NCBI GenBank assembly: GCA_003024785.1
Contig: PUQB01000612.1
Coordinates: forward strand, 1 to 64,000
From: Selaginella tamariscina
Taxonomy: Eukaryota > Streptophyta > Lycopodiopsida > Selaginellales > Selaginellaceae
Reading direction: 5' to 3'
Length of the DNA: 64,000 nucleotides
A program made the position numbers and the translations under genes. Below the pieces are notes generated by a model. That model was not told the origin of the DNA, ran no database searches, and worked only from the letters and a program-made list of their open reading frames with translations. Of this stretch, positions 25,273 through 34,299 are shown one piece after another. Numbering within the stretch: the first letter of the stretch is position 1; every line of letters begins with the position of its first letter.

Positions 25273-26248
25273 TGGTCCTCTTCTCGAATCCTGACTTGGA
25301 AATACCCAGAGTACCCATCACAAAATGTGTACATCTCATGCCCTGTCACTTCATCTAGTATCTCATCCATGAAAGGAATGGGGTGATGATCTCGATGTGT
25401 GCCATCATTTAATCGTTTGAAGTTGACACAAACTCGCCACTTACCATTTTTCTTTGGGGCTACCACCACAGGAGAAACCCAATCTGACGTTTCCACCTTA
25501 AAAATGAAATCCGAACGCTGTAGCTTCATGAGCTCCTCATAAACTATGCTCTGTTTCAAAGGACCCATCCTATAAGCCTTTTGTGCAACTCCCTTCATAC
25601 CTGGTTTAAGTGGGTCTCATGTTGCACAATATCTACTTGACGAAGCTCCTCATATGATGTCGCAAACAACTTGGGGAACTTCAATAGCATGCTCATGTAT
25701 TGCTCCTTCTCCTCAGGAGTCAAACTTGAACTAAGCATCTTCTCCAAAAGAGCTCGTCGCTCCACTTCCTTTGCCTCAAACTTGTTGCCACTACTTGCTT
25801 CCTGCCCCTTTTCAACAACCCCTACTACCCCTCCTTGAGCCTCCTGCTCCTGGGTGAGTTGTTGATCATAGACCTCATGTCTATCGTGAGGCTCCACACG
25901 CGTAGCAACCTTAGGAATCGCCTTGAGGGCATACAATTCCTTCTCCTCTTGCTCACTCTCAGAATCTGAGGTTGTCACCTCACTATTACTGCTAGAATCA
26001 TATTCCTCACTGGATGACTCCTCATCTACAACCTTTGTTGTGTTCTCCTTGATGGCTATTGTCACTCGTCTTGACTTATGACCAATAGTCATCTCCCCCT
26101 TTTTCCAATAATTCTTAGCATCAACCTTATAAAGCCAAGGTCGACCCAAGATCATAGGATAACCATGTGCATCCCGTCGTAGTTGCATGACATGCACATC
26201 TATAGAGGTAGTTATCCCGTGCACTGTGATCGGCAAGTCAATAATCAT
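25269..26248 (-). CDS. E4 protease end and start of RT
   Basis: Continues the protease with MIIDLPITVHG and MILGRPWL. A long acidic Ser/Glu linker (about 25,880-26,030) follows, then the RT start: PLKQSIVYEELMKLQRSDF, SPVVVAPKKNGKWRVCVNFK (about 25,430-25,500), FMDEILDEV and FCDGYSGYFQVRI. The frame passes to the next piece at 25,271, where CAGTGG has become CAGTG. One small frame change also lies near 25,597. Confidence 0.85.
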
Positions 26249-27746
26249 TCCACTGGCTTGACACGTCGATCATCTGCCACCCTAATCCTCCAATTCGAAG
26301 GTTGGTTGCACTTGAGACCAAGTTTCTCCATCAACCAGCTACTCATGACATTGATCTCTGCACCACCATCTACTAAAACACGTTGCACACGCATTCCATC
26401 TACTACCACATCCACAATTGGTGCCACGGCATTCGTATTGGATTCTCTTGTTATCACTTGTACATTTCGCATCACCTCATCCTCACCACTAGGACGTACC
26501 TTCTTTGCACGAGTACTAATCCCTTGTCGAAGCTCTCTCCTCAAGCTTGGGCATTTTGACAATAATTGTGCAACTGTAATGTTGGCACGAGTATCTCCTA
26601 GATCCTCGACAATTGAATATTCCTTCTGCCCCTTGCCAATCCCCATATCCTGTATACCAACCTTACGTCGTGGCTTGGTACCTTCCTTCCTTTTCTTCTT
26701 GCTTGCACGTGTCTCCACTTGTTCAGGTTGCTCCACTTGTTGCTCCCCTCTGGCTCTCTTAAGACCTAAGAGATCCAAGTCACCTTGCTCGGTTGTTAAC
26801 TCCACCAAATGAACACTAGGTTGGTCCCTCTGTTGTGGTGCAGGAGTTGATTGAGGTTTCTGAGGACACTCATTTGCATAGTGTCCCACCTGTTTACATG
26901 TAAAACATGTCACCTGTGGTCGTGGTTGTTGACATTCAGTGGCATAGTGACCTTGTTGTTTACAAATGTAACAAGTGACATTAGCTCGATCCCTAGGTGG
27001 CCTTGGAGGTTTTGGTCCTGTTGGCTTTGCTTGAAGCAAATGCAACTTGAGTTCGTTGAGATCTGAAGTTAATTTGGCAATACTACTCTCCAACTCAGAT
27101 GATTTGACTGGAACGGTTGCAGGAATCACAACTTGGGGTGTTTGTAGAATTGGTGCCAACCTTGGTTGTGGTGCTACCGTTGAGATTGAGGCTTCATCAA
27201 AATCCATGAGAAGTGCCTCCTTTTTCATAGCAATCTTCACAGCTTCCTGCAAGTTACTAGGCTCTTTGTTCTTTACCTTCTGGCGTAATACCGGCTTCAA
27301 TCCAGTAAGAAACTTGTTGAACACCAATGCATCTATCCCCACAGCTGGTTTGGACTCCTTGGATGCATCCTCCTGTCCTTCGGAGGCCTCCACTCCCAAA
27401 CCACTTCGTAGCTTACATTGGAGTTCCAACACACGCTCACTGAATGCCTTGACACTCTCTTCTTCACTTTGCCTCAATTGATCCAATTGCTTCATACCTC
27501 ATCCAATGTCTCTGGCTTTCCATACTCTCCTAGAAAAGCCTCACTCAACCTCTCCCAACTAGCCTTAACATCACTAGTTTGACGTTCAAACCACTTCAAT
27601 GCTCCATCCTCCAAAAAGGATGGTAGAAGTTCTGCCCAAGTGGTAGAACTTCTATCTCCATTCGAAATGCATGCTCGCTTAAATGAACGTAAATACCGAT
27701 CTGCATCCTCATTTTGCAGACCATGATATACTGGAATAGACACCAT
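26245..27746 (-). CDS. E4 gag and start of protease
   Basis: Starts MVSIPVYHGLQNEDADRYLR, with a capsid-like run (WAELLPSFLEDGALKWFERQ). One frame break is at about 27,493. Two CCHC knuckles follow (VTCYICKQQGHYATEC and VTCFTCKQVGHYANEC, about 26,880-26,985). The protease active site reads VDGGAEINVM (about 26,350), with Gly where Ser/Thr is usual between Asp and Gly. The frame ends at 26,245 at a likely one-base loss (expected GGG, seen GG), and the protease continues in the next frame. Confidence 0.85.
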
Positions 27747-27748
27747 CT

Positions 27749-28204
27749 TTACAAGTGTAAAAATGGCAAAGGTTTCACCTGATTACAAGTAGATGAAGAG
27801 ACGTCACTTTGACGAGGCAATGCCCCCCTCTGTGCAAGCTCGTCAGCCTCTAGATTCTCTCTTCGAGGAACGTGCTTTATCTCAAAAGTGTCGAATCCCC
27901 TTTTGAGATCTTGAACACGCTCAGAAAGCACCAACAACTCAGGCTTTCTCACTTTCCACTGACCTTGCACTTGGTTCACCACCAACTTAGAGTCACCAAT
28001 CGCAACCACGTTTTTCGCTCCTTGTTTCCTTGCCTCCTTCAATCCTCGAATCAATGCAGAATACTCCGCTTGATTGCAAGAATTAGCACTAGAAGTTGGC
28101 TCAGAAATTTTGATTCGCTTCCCTACTGGATCAGTTAGCACGACCCCTACACTCGCAACTTGCTTCTTTGGCTTGTATGCTCCATCAAAGTTGACTTGCC
28201 ACAT
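27749..28204 (-). CDS. E4 extra RNase H (type I, archaeal-like), upstream of gag
   Basis: RNase H removes RNA from RNA/DNA hybrids during reverse transcription. The ORF starts MWQVNFDGAYKPKKQ and shows the RNase HI layout with all four acids: D in VNFDGAY, E in NQAEYSALIRGLKEA, D in AIGDSKLVVNQVQG and D in ENLEADELAQRG. The layout resembles the single-domain RNase HI of plants and archaea more than the usual Ty3 RNase H. The start overlaps the stop of the preceding ORF as TAATG. Its own stop is followed two bases later by the gag ATG (TAAAGATG). Extra RNase H domains are known in Tat-type plant elements; placement before gag is the odd point. It probably does the work lost by the degenerate pol copy. 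Confidence 0.85.
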   Translation of the reverse strand: MWQVNFDGAYKPKKQVASVGVVLTDPVGKRIKISEPTSSANSCNQAEYSALIRGLKEARKQGAKNVVAIGDSKLVVNQVQGQWKVRKPELLVLSERVQDLKRGFDTFEIKHVPRRENLEADELAQRGALPRQSDVSSSTCNQVKPLPFLHL

Positions 28205-28626
28205 TAACAAGCACAACCGAACCTCTCACAACGCGCACAATACTCTTGCTTCACCAAACTCCACACTCCACAAGATTCCCAAAGACTTGGATGAATCCAT
28301 CGAGATATTGTCACGACTGCGATGTGAGGATCAATGTATGGAAGATCCATACACAAACGGTGTGCCTCATCGATATCACCACTATCACATGGGTGCCAAA
28401 TCTTGATCCATGCTCGATTCACCTCTCGCCTCCTCAAAAGCACATTCGCAATTGCAAGTTGTATTCCAAACTTGAATTCTTCAAATCCCCACGCTTGAAT
28501 GACCACCAACTTGTTATTTAAAGCAAACCCATGTGGATGCTCAAAACAACACTTCAATATTTGATTTTGAAGAGACCTTGAAAGTTGAAAGAACCTTCTC
28601 CAGAAAGGACGCTCAGGCTCATTCAT
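28204..28626 (-). CDS. E4 unknown first ORF
   Basis: About 140 codons, from MNEPERPFWRRFFQLSRS to a Cys-rich end (SLVKQEYCARCERFGCAC). It begins about 20 nt after the primer site. Its TAA stop overlaps the ATG of the next ORF (TAATG at 28,202-28,206). The family is not recognised. Visible features are a basic, Trp-containing start, a helical middle (QLAIANVLLRRREVNRAW) and paired Cys at the end that could bind zinc. The full open frame in a multi-copy element suggests it is used. It could be a captured host exon or a lineage-specific accessory protein. Confidence 0.6.
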   Translation of the reverse strand: MNEPERPFWRRFFQLSRSLQNQILKCCFEHPHGFALNNKLVVIQAWGFEEFKFGIQLAIANVLLRRREVNRAWIKIWHPCDSGDIDEAHRLCMDLPYIDPHIAVVTISRWIHPSLWESCGVWSLVKQEYCARCERFGCAC

Positions 28627-28646
28627 AAACAATGCACATTAGCATT

Positions 28647-28663
28647 CCACGCTCACCGCACCA
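28647..28663 (-). other. E4 primer-binding site
   Basis: Six bases inside the 5' LTR the minus strand reads TGGTGCGGTGAGCGTGG. It starts with the TGG opposite a tRNA CCA end. I could not name the tRNA. Confidence 0.55.
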
Positions 28664-28669
28664 AAAACA

Positions 28670-29421
28670 TGTCGAAGGAAAATCATTCGGGGACTCGTAT
28701 GTTCGGGACTTGATGGCTTTAGTGATAGCGCATCGTAGTAGTCCTTGCTAATGATTACACACATGAATAAAAGAATAGAAAGGAAAGGGAAAACATGAGA
28801 TGAAACTCATGACACGAAAGATACACTAACTAATTTTTATATTTCATCATAGGAGCACACACAAAATAATGTCATCACACCTATTTACAAAGTAAGAAAA
28901 GAAAAGAAGAAACTAGAGACTCTTCTCTATATCTCTATATCTATATGTGTCCTCTCTCTCCAAACCCTTGAGCCTTGGTTCCTTATATACCCAAAATAAT
29001 ATAAAAATGCATGTAGGGTAGGGTAGGGATGTAAGAGAGGGTGTAAGATGGGGGTTACATAAGAATAATGGTAGGGGGTTATGGAAGAAGGTGGGCTTGA
29101 CCCATAAATGATGGGGGTTATGGAAGAGGGTGACTTGACTTTGACTTGGGAAGGTGACTAGGAAGGTGCATGGAAGAAGACAAAGAAAATGTGCATGGTC
29201 AAAGCAGGCACTAATCATATGGATTAACATAATAATGTTGACTAGTTTGACCATGCAAGAAAAGACAAAGAAGGTGAATAGTAAAGTGAAATGTAGACGT
29301 ATAATACGAGTAGAAGACTAGTATAATACGAGTAGAAGACTAGTATAATACGAGTAGAAGACTAGTCCACTACATGCATACCAGGGGCTACCAAGGTGAC
29401 GGTCTAAATTTTCCCGTGACA
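28670..29421 (-). repeat. E4 5' LTR
   Basis: A 752-bp LTR, nearly identical to the one at 22,247. It has three copies of the 22-bp unit (about 29,299-29,364), which accounts for the length difference. Confidence 0.9.
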
Positions 29422-29946
29422 ACGGTCAACCACCACAAGAACTGCATCAAATCCACGAGAATGAGGAAGATTTGTGAGGAAATCCATAGAAATGGATCTC
29501 CAAGGAGCAGAAGGAACAGGAAGAGGACGAAGAAGACCAGAGGGTGCATGACGAGGCATCTTCGACCTATTGCAGGTGTCACAACTCCGTACAAACCTTT
29601 CCACAAAACCTCGCAACCCAGGCCACCAATAGTTGCGAGTCACCAACTTAACTGTCTTGGCCACACCAAAATGTCCTGTAGCCGGGGTATCATGACAATC
29701 CTGTACCACACGAGTCCTGCAAACACCAACAGGAACGTACAGGAGACCTTCCCGGTACAGGAGTCCGTCCTGTATGGCAAACAGCGTGTAGTCTGAATGG
29801 GAACTGGAGGAAGAGGAGCGTGCAATGTCAGGACTAATGTGTGAGAACACATTCTTGCCAAGTCGTCTGTAGCCAACTGCGAACGGATGTCCTGTAGAAG
29901 TGTTGAATTTGTTGGAGCCTAATGAACCTGTAGTGCCGCAAGCCAA
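29422..29946 (-). pseudogene. E1 integrase, first part
   Basis: Carries the HHCC zinc finger (CHDTPATGHFGVAKTVKLVT, then CDTCNRSK, about 29,560-29,700) and the first catalytic Asp (SISMDFLTNLP, then VVVDR). The reading frame is cut at 29,421 by the right LTR of E4 and resumes at 22,246. Confidence 0.85.
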
Positions 29947-32300
29947 AATCGATCAGGACCCAACAGCACTTGTCTTTGACAGTCATATGCAGGATCGCCT
30001 GGGACCGGTGCAAGGTAAGAGCGCCTAGACAATGCGTCCGCCTTGCCATTCCGAAAACCGGGCCTGTAGACAATGACGAAATCAAAACGTGATAGGAACT
30101 CCGCCCACCTAGCCTGTCGTCGACTGAGAACTCGAGCCGTTTGAAAATACTCCAGGTTCTTGTGATCCGTAAGAACTTGTACAGGATGCGTAGCACCTTC
30201 CAGGAAATGCCGCCACTCCTCGAACGAATCCACAATGGCCTTGAGTTCCTTGTCATGAATCTCGTAATTGATCTCCGCCGAAAGGAACTTATAAGAGTGA
30301 AAAGCTACAGGATGAAGCAACTTGTCTTCTCCAACTTGTGATAGGACGGATCCTACTGCAAAATCCAAGGCATCTGCTTCAACGAAGAAAGGTCGAGAAG
30401 GATCAGGATGTGCTAAAATTGGAGCTGTCGTGAAGGTGTCCTTGAGTGTTGTGAATGCATGTTCCGCCTTGTCGGACCAAGAGAAAACCTCTGTGCGCTT
30501 GGTGAGTTCTGTGAGTGGAAGTACACGCTTGGAGAAGTCATGTATGAACCGCTTGTAAAAATTTGCAAAGCCAAGGAAACATTGTACATCCCGTATAGAC
30601 TTGGGCCTCTCCCACTCCACGATGGTCTTCACCTTGTGCATGTCCATGGAAACGCCCGCAGGAGAGACGATGTAGCCCAAGAACTCCACAGAATCCCTAT
30701 CGAAAAAAACTTCTCCAACTTCGCATACAGGCCATGCTCGCGAAGCCGCTGTAAAACCAATCGTACATGCTTGTCATGTGCCGCCTGGTCCTTGGAGAAA
30801 ATCAAAATGTCGTCGAGGTAGATCACCACAAACTGGTCTAAGAAGTCACGAAAGATATCGTTCACCATGTGTTGGAACACGGCTGGGGCATTGGTAAGGT
30901 CGAAGGGCATTATCGTGTACTCGAAGTGTCCATACCTTGTACGAAAAGCAGTCTTCCACTCATCGCCTGGACGAATCCGTACAAGGTTGTAGGCCCCTCG
31001 TAAGTCGATCTTTGTGAACACCTTTGCTCCTCGCAGCCGATTGAGAAGTTCTGGGATCAATGGCAACGGGTACCGATTCCGAATGGTAACTTGATTCAAA
31101 CCCCTGTAGTCCACAACCAAACGTAAGCTCCCATCCTTCTTCTTGACAAAGAAGATAGGCGCTCCTGCAGGGGACTTTGAATGACGAATGAAGCCGGATG
31201 CCAAGTTGTCCTCGATGTACTTGCGAAGAACCTCCAACTCTGTGGGTGACAATGCGTAAATCGGTTGAACGGTGGAGTCTTTCCTTCTGCAAGATCAATA
31301 GGACAGTCGTAGGACCTGTGAACAGGAAGAACTGTAGCCTTGTGCTTGTCAAAAACGTCCTTAAAGTCGTGGTACTTGGATGGTAGAGAAGAAGGAGGAG
31401 AAGGAAAAGGAGTAGGCGAAGGAGATTGAAAAAACAGGAGAGTCAGACACAGGAAAGGTAGAGAGGACGTAGGAGTTACTTGAAAGGCAAAAAGGTGAAA
31501 AGGAGCAGGATCAGTGGTAAGTTCATGCATGGTAGTGGTAAGAACTCGAAGAGGAGAAGGAGCTGTGACTGAAAAAGAGGAAGGATCTTGGGGGGTGGAA
31601 CGGAAGCAGAGTAACAAAAGGAGGCAGGATTGGGAGAAGCCTGTGTGGATGTTGACGAGTGTACAGGATTGGAAGAATCCTGTACAGAAGTCCGTGGTTG
31701 CACAGGAGTGAGGGAAGCCTGTGAGTGTGCTGACGAACCAACAAGAGGTGGATCCTGTTGAGGAGGAACCTTCGACACTGATACATGATTGGAAGAACCC
31801 TGTACAGGAATCCACAAACTTACAGGAGTGGAGAGAACCTGCGGATGTGCTGAGGAACTGACAGGAGGTGAATCCTGTCGAGGAAGAGTCTTCAACACTG
31901 GTACAAGAACATGCACGGTCAATCCTGTAGCTTGTACTGCCTCAGACACCAAGGATGTATCCTGCACGCAGGAAGGTACAGGATTGATCCTGGCTGCTGG
32001 AGAGGAAAACGTGAGCGTCCTAGACCTCCAGTCGATTTGCGGATTTGCAACAACGAACCATGGTATGCCAAAATAATGGGAGTCGACCGAGTCTTGATCA
32101 AGTTGAAGGAAATCGAACAGTTAAATGGCGCATGACTGCAAAAGAGAGGTGTGGTAGCGTGGGTAACTGCGCCAGAAGCAATTAAACGACCATCGGCCAC
32201 TCTACAGGAACTGCACGCTTCAACTTCACCACCGAAATGCCATGCTGAGCTGCAAAAGTTGTCATTCATGAAACATGCATTGCACCAGTGTCTAACAGGG
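29919..32300 (-). pseudogene. E1 protease, linker, RT and RNase H
   Basis: The protease trace FALLDTGA is near 32,290. A long Ser/Thr/Pro/Val-rich linker with repeated S-x-Q-x-S-x-x-P units spans about 31,450-31,970. The RT is at 30,629-31,252, with the VVDYRGLN block, [13 protein letters not shown] and active site [10 protein letters not shown]. RNase H is at 29,919-30,689, with [31 protein letters not shown] and NGKADALSRR, so its catalytic acids are kept (unlike E4). Frame shifts separate the modules. Confidence 0.85.
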
Positions 32301-33383
32301 CAAACTCCTTGAGCTCTCGGTTATTGAGGCGATGTGTACAGGAAACTTGAGTGATTGAATGGTATGAGCAGCACCAATGGAGCCTGCACCTACGTCCAAC
32401 TTCGCGGCTCCTAAACGAAGTGGACATTGAAGTTTTTCGACTGAACTTCAGCTTCGACTTCACGCGTCTTGAACTTTCTGGCTTTATTAGGACATTCCGC
32501 CACCTTATGTCCTGCTTCACCACAATACAAGCATAGATTCTCACCCCGATGACGTTGCTTCTCAGCGTTGAAAGTGGGCCACGCTTGGATTTGTTAACTC
32601 ATAGGAACGCTCCAGAAGGTGTCCGTAGGAACATGTGCTACGGCTACAGGATTGGCTGGCAGGAACTGCTGACGGAATTTTTCCTGACGGCGCTCGAACA
32701 AACGGTTGTCGCAGCGAACGGCCTGTTGCATGATCTCCGCTAACGTTTGAGCATCCGCTAACGTAAGGAGAAGGTCCTTCACATCATCCCTCAGCCCAAA
32801 ATGGAAGTGTTCGATCAATGCAGTCTCGTCCCATGGAATGTTCGTGCACAATTGCTGAAATTCGGATGCATAAACGGAAGCTGGTCTGGATCCTTGTGTG
32901 AGCTTTCGTAACTTCGTGCATGCAGAACGGTACTTATCGGGATCTCCAAAAACATGCTTCAAAGGCAGCACGAAACCTTTAAAGTCTTCCATCAATGGGT
33001 CGTCACGCTCCAGCAAGGGAGCAACCCAAGCCCGTGGAGATCCACTTAGTAAGGATGCCAAAGGCCAACCTTTTGTGCATCCGTCGAGTAGCGGCGTGGT
33101 TGCATGCGGATCAAGAGCCGATCTGATTCAGGAAACCTTGGAAATCAGCACGGTTGCCACTGAACTTTTCTGGCATGCTGATCTTCGGCTCCGAAGAAAA
33201 GTTCGATGAAGAAGGAACCACCGATGCCTGAGAGAGAAGCCTGCGCAGCAGCCTTGGAGGATGCATCAGCAGCTGCATGTGCCGCATGGGTGGAGCCTTG
33301 CAGATCGGTGACCACTTGGCGAAAGTGGCCAGCTCATGAAGCAACATTTGGTGCTCGCGTTGAAAGTGCTCAAAATCAGCCAT
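32270..33383 (-). pseudogene. E1 gag (capsid and nucleocapsid)
   Basis: Starts at 33,383 (MADFEHFQREHQMLLHELAT). The capsid segment includes KFSGNRADFQGFLNQI and GSPRAWVAPLLERDDPLMED then FGDPDKYRSACTKLRKLTQG, very like Tf1/sushi gag. A CCHC knuckle C-x2-C-x4-H-x4-C (LYCGEAGHKVAEC) is at about 32,493-32,533. The frame is broken near 33,120 and 32,600. A near-identical gag starts E2. Confidence 0.85.
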
Positions 33384-33470
33384 GATCTTATGAAAGAAAG
33401 AAAGGAGAAAAACAAAGGAAAGAATCAAGGGAAAAAAAAAGGTAGCTGGGAAATGGAGAGCTATGAAAGG

Positions 33471-33482
33471 AGTTACTATCAA
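33471..33482 (-). other. E1 self-complementary primer site
   Basis: Two bases inside the 5' LTR the minus strand reads TTGATAGTAACT. It is the exact complement of 12 nt at the predicted RNA 5' end (33,702-33,713). No TGG-starting tRNA site is present here. This is the Tf1-type self-priming layout. Confidence 0.7.
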
Positions 33483-33484
33483 AC

Positions 33485-33994
33485 TGTCAAGCCACGATCC
33501 AAGAACCAGGTGAGTAGGATTCCGAGAACAGGAAGGCTTGATTCAGGAACAGGACCGAGAGCAGGACAGGAACTAGGAACAGGAACAGGACGGATCCAGG
33601 AGCAGGACAGGATCAGGATAGGATCTGGGAGCAAGACAGGAGCAGGAGGCAAAGAGTAAGACAAAAACAAGGAACAAGAATAATCGTAGAATGACTGGTG
33701 TTGATAGTAACTGATTGTACAACAATTAGGTCGGAGCTTTTATGCTCACAACTCCAAGCTAATCTAGTCATGAGTCTAATCTAGTCATGAGCTAAGAATA
33801 GTGTCCCTTATCCTCTAGGCATATCCTGTAGCATATCCTATGGCATATCCTATAGGAATATCCTATAGGTATATCCTGTAGAATATCCTGCAGGCATATC
33901 CTGTAACCCATATCCTATATCCGAAATCCTGCATCCTGTATCCTGTATCCGGAATCTTGTATCCTGCATCCTTATCCTATATCGGGTTGTGACA
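33485..33994 (-). repeat. E1 5' LTR
   Basis: A 510-bp LTR closely similar to the one at 20,717. It contains the presumed TATA element and transcript start. Confidence 0.9.
33701..33744 (-). promoter_or_regulatory. E1 LTR TATA element and presumed transcript start
   Basis: The minus strand shows CATAAAAG (33,737-33,744) and, about 30 nt downstream, CAGTTACTATCAA (33,701-33,713). The latter is complementary to the sequence just inside the LTR. The spacing suits a TATA-driven start there. Confidence 0.6.
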
Positions 33995-34081
33995 GGGCCA
34001 ATCACACCCATGTGTCACTATGCATATGTGTATATACACATGTGCATATACATTATGTTACATAATATATAGTATCTTACA
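33995..34081 (-). repeat. E3 left LTR, second part
   Basis: Continues the E3 LTR interrupted by E1. The two parts together, minus the 4-bp duplication, give about 202 bp, equal to the intact copy. Confidence 0.85.
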
Positions 34082-34299
34082 TTATCCTCCCTCTACGGCT
34101 GTGTAGATGGTGATGGATCTGATGGTCCTGGATCCGTGTGAGCTGGGCCATCTAAGGTATGACCGAATGTATTCAATGAGTCTCGAATGAAACCGTTTCA
34201 TTCGAAACTACGTGAACTATCTCAACTCATGAAATCCCACCAATTGACCTGATACACCTGAGGACCAACCTTTCGGGTACTCGGTAGGGACCAAGCCAC

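Larger units (their letters stand above)
22247..29421 (-). mobile_element. E4: young-looking Tat-like Ty3/gypsy retrotransposon with extra RNase H upstream of gag
   Basis: LTRs are 22,247-22,976 (3') and 28,670-29,421 (5'), starting TGTCG and ending GTGACA. They are flanked by ACGG (22,243-22,246 and 29,422-29,425; AACGG if the border is moved one base). It sits in the E1 integrase gene. The two LTRs differ by only about three small changes plus one extra 22-bp tandem unit, so the insertion is recent. Order on the minus strand: LTR, primer site, unknown ORF, RNase H, gag, protease, RT, degenerate RNase H, integrase, LTR. It has no chromodomain. The integrase ends with a GPF-type module, as in the Tat/Athila branch. 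Confidence 0.9.
20717..33994 (-). mobile_element. E1: self-priming chromodomain Ty3/gypsy retrotransposon, interrupted by E4
   Basis: LTRs are 20,717-21,221 (3') and 33,485-33,994 (5'), starting TGT and ending ACA. They are flanked by a 4-bp duplication GGGC (20,713-20,716 and 33,995-33,998) inside the E3 LTR. Removing E4 leaves an element of about 6.1 kb, the same size as E2. The order is gag, protease, S/T/P-rich linker, RT, RNase H, integrase, chromodomain, seemingly one polyprotein. The gag resembles the Tf1/sushi group (FSGNRADFQGFLNQI, then GSPRAWVAPLLE). The purine tract AGGGAGGAGG abuts the 3' LTR. Confidence 0.9.

Noticed and set aside
31476..31967. Separate Ser/Pro-rich secreted protein
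   Set aside because: It is the low-complexity linker of the E1 polyprotein, present at the same place in E2.
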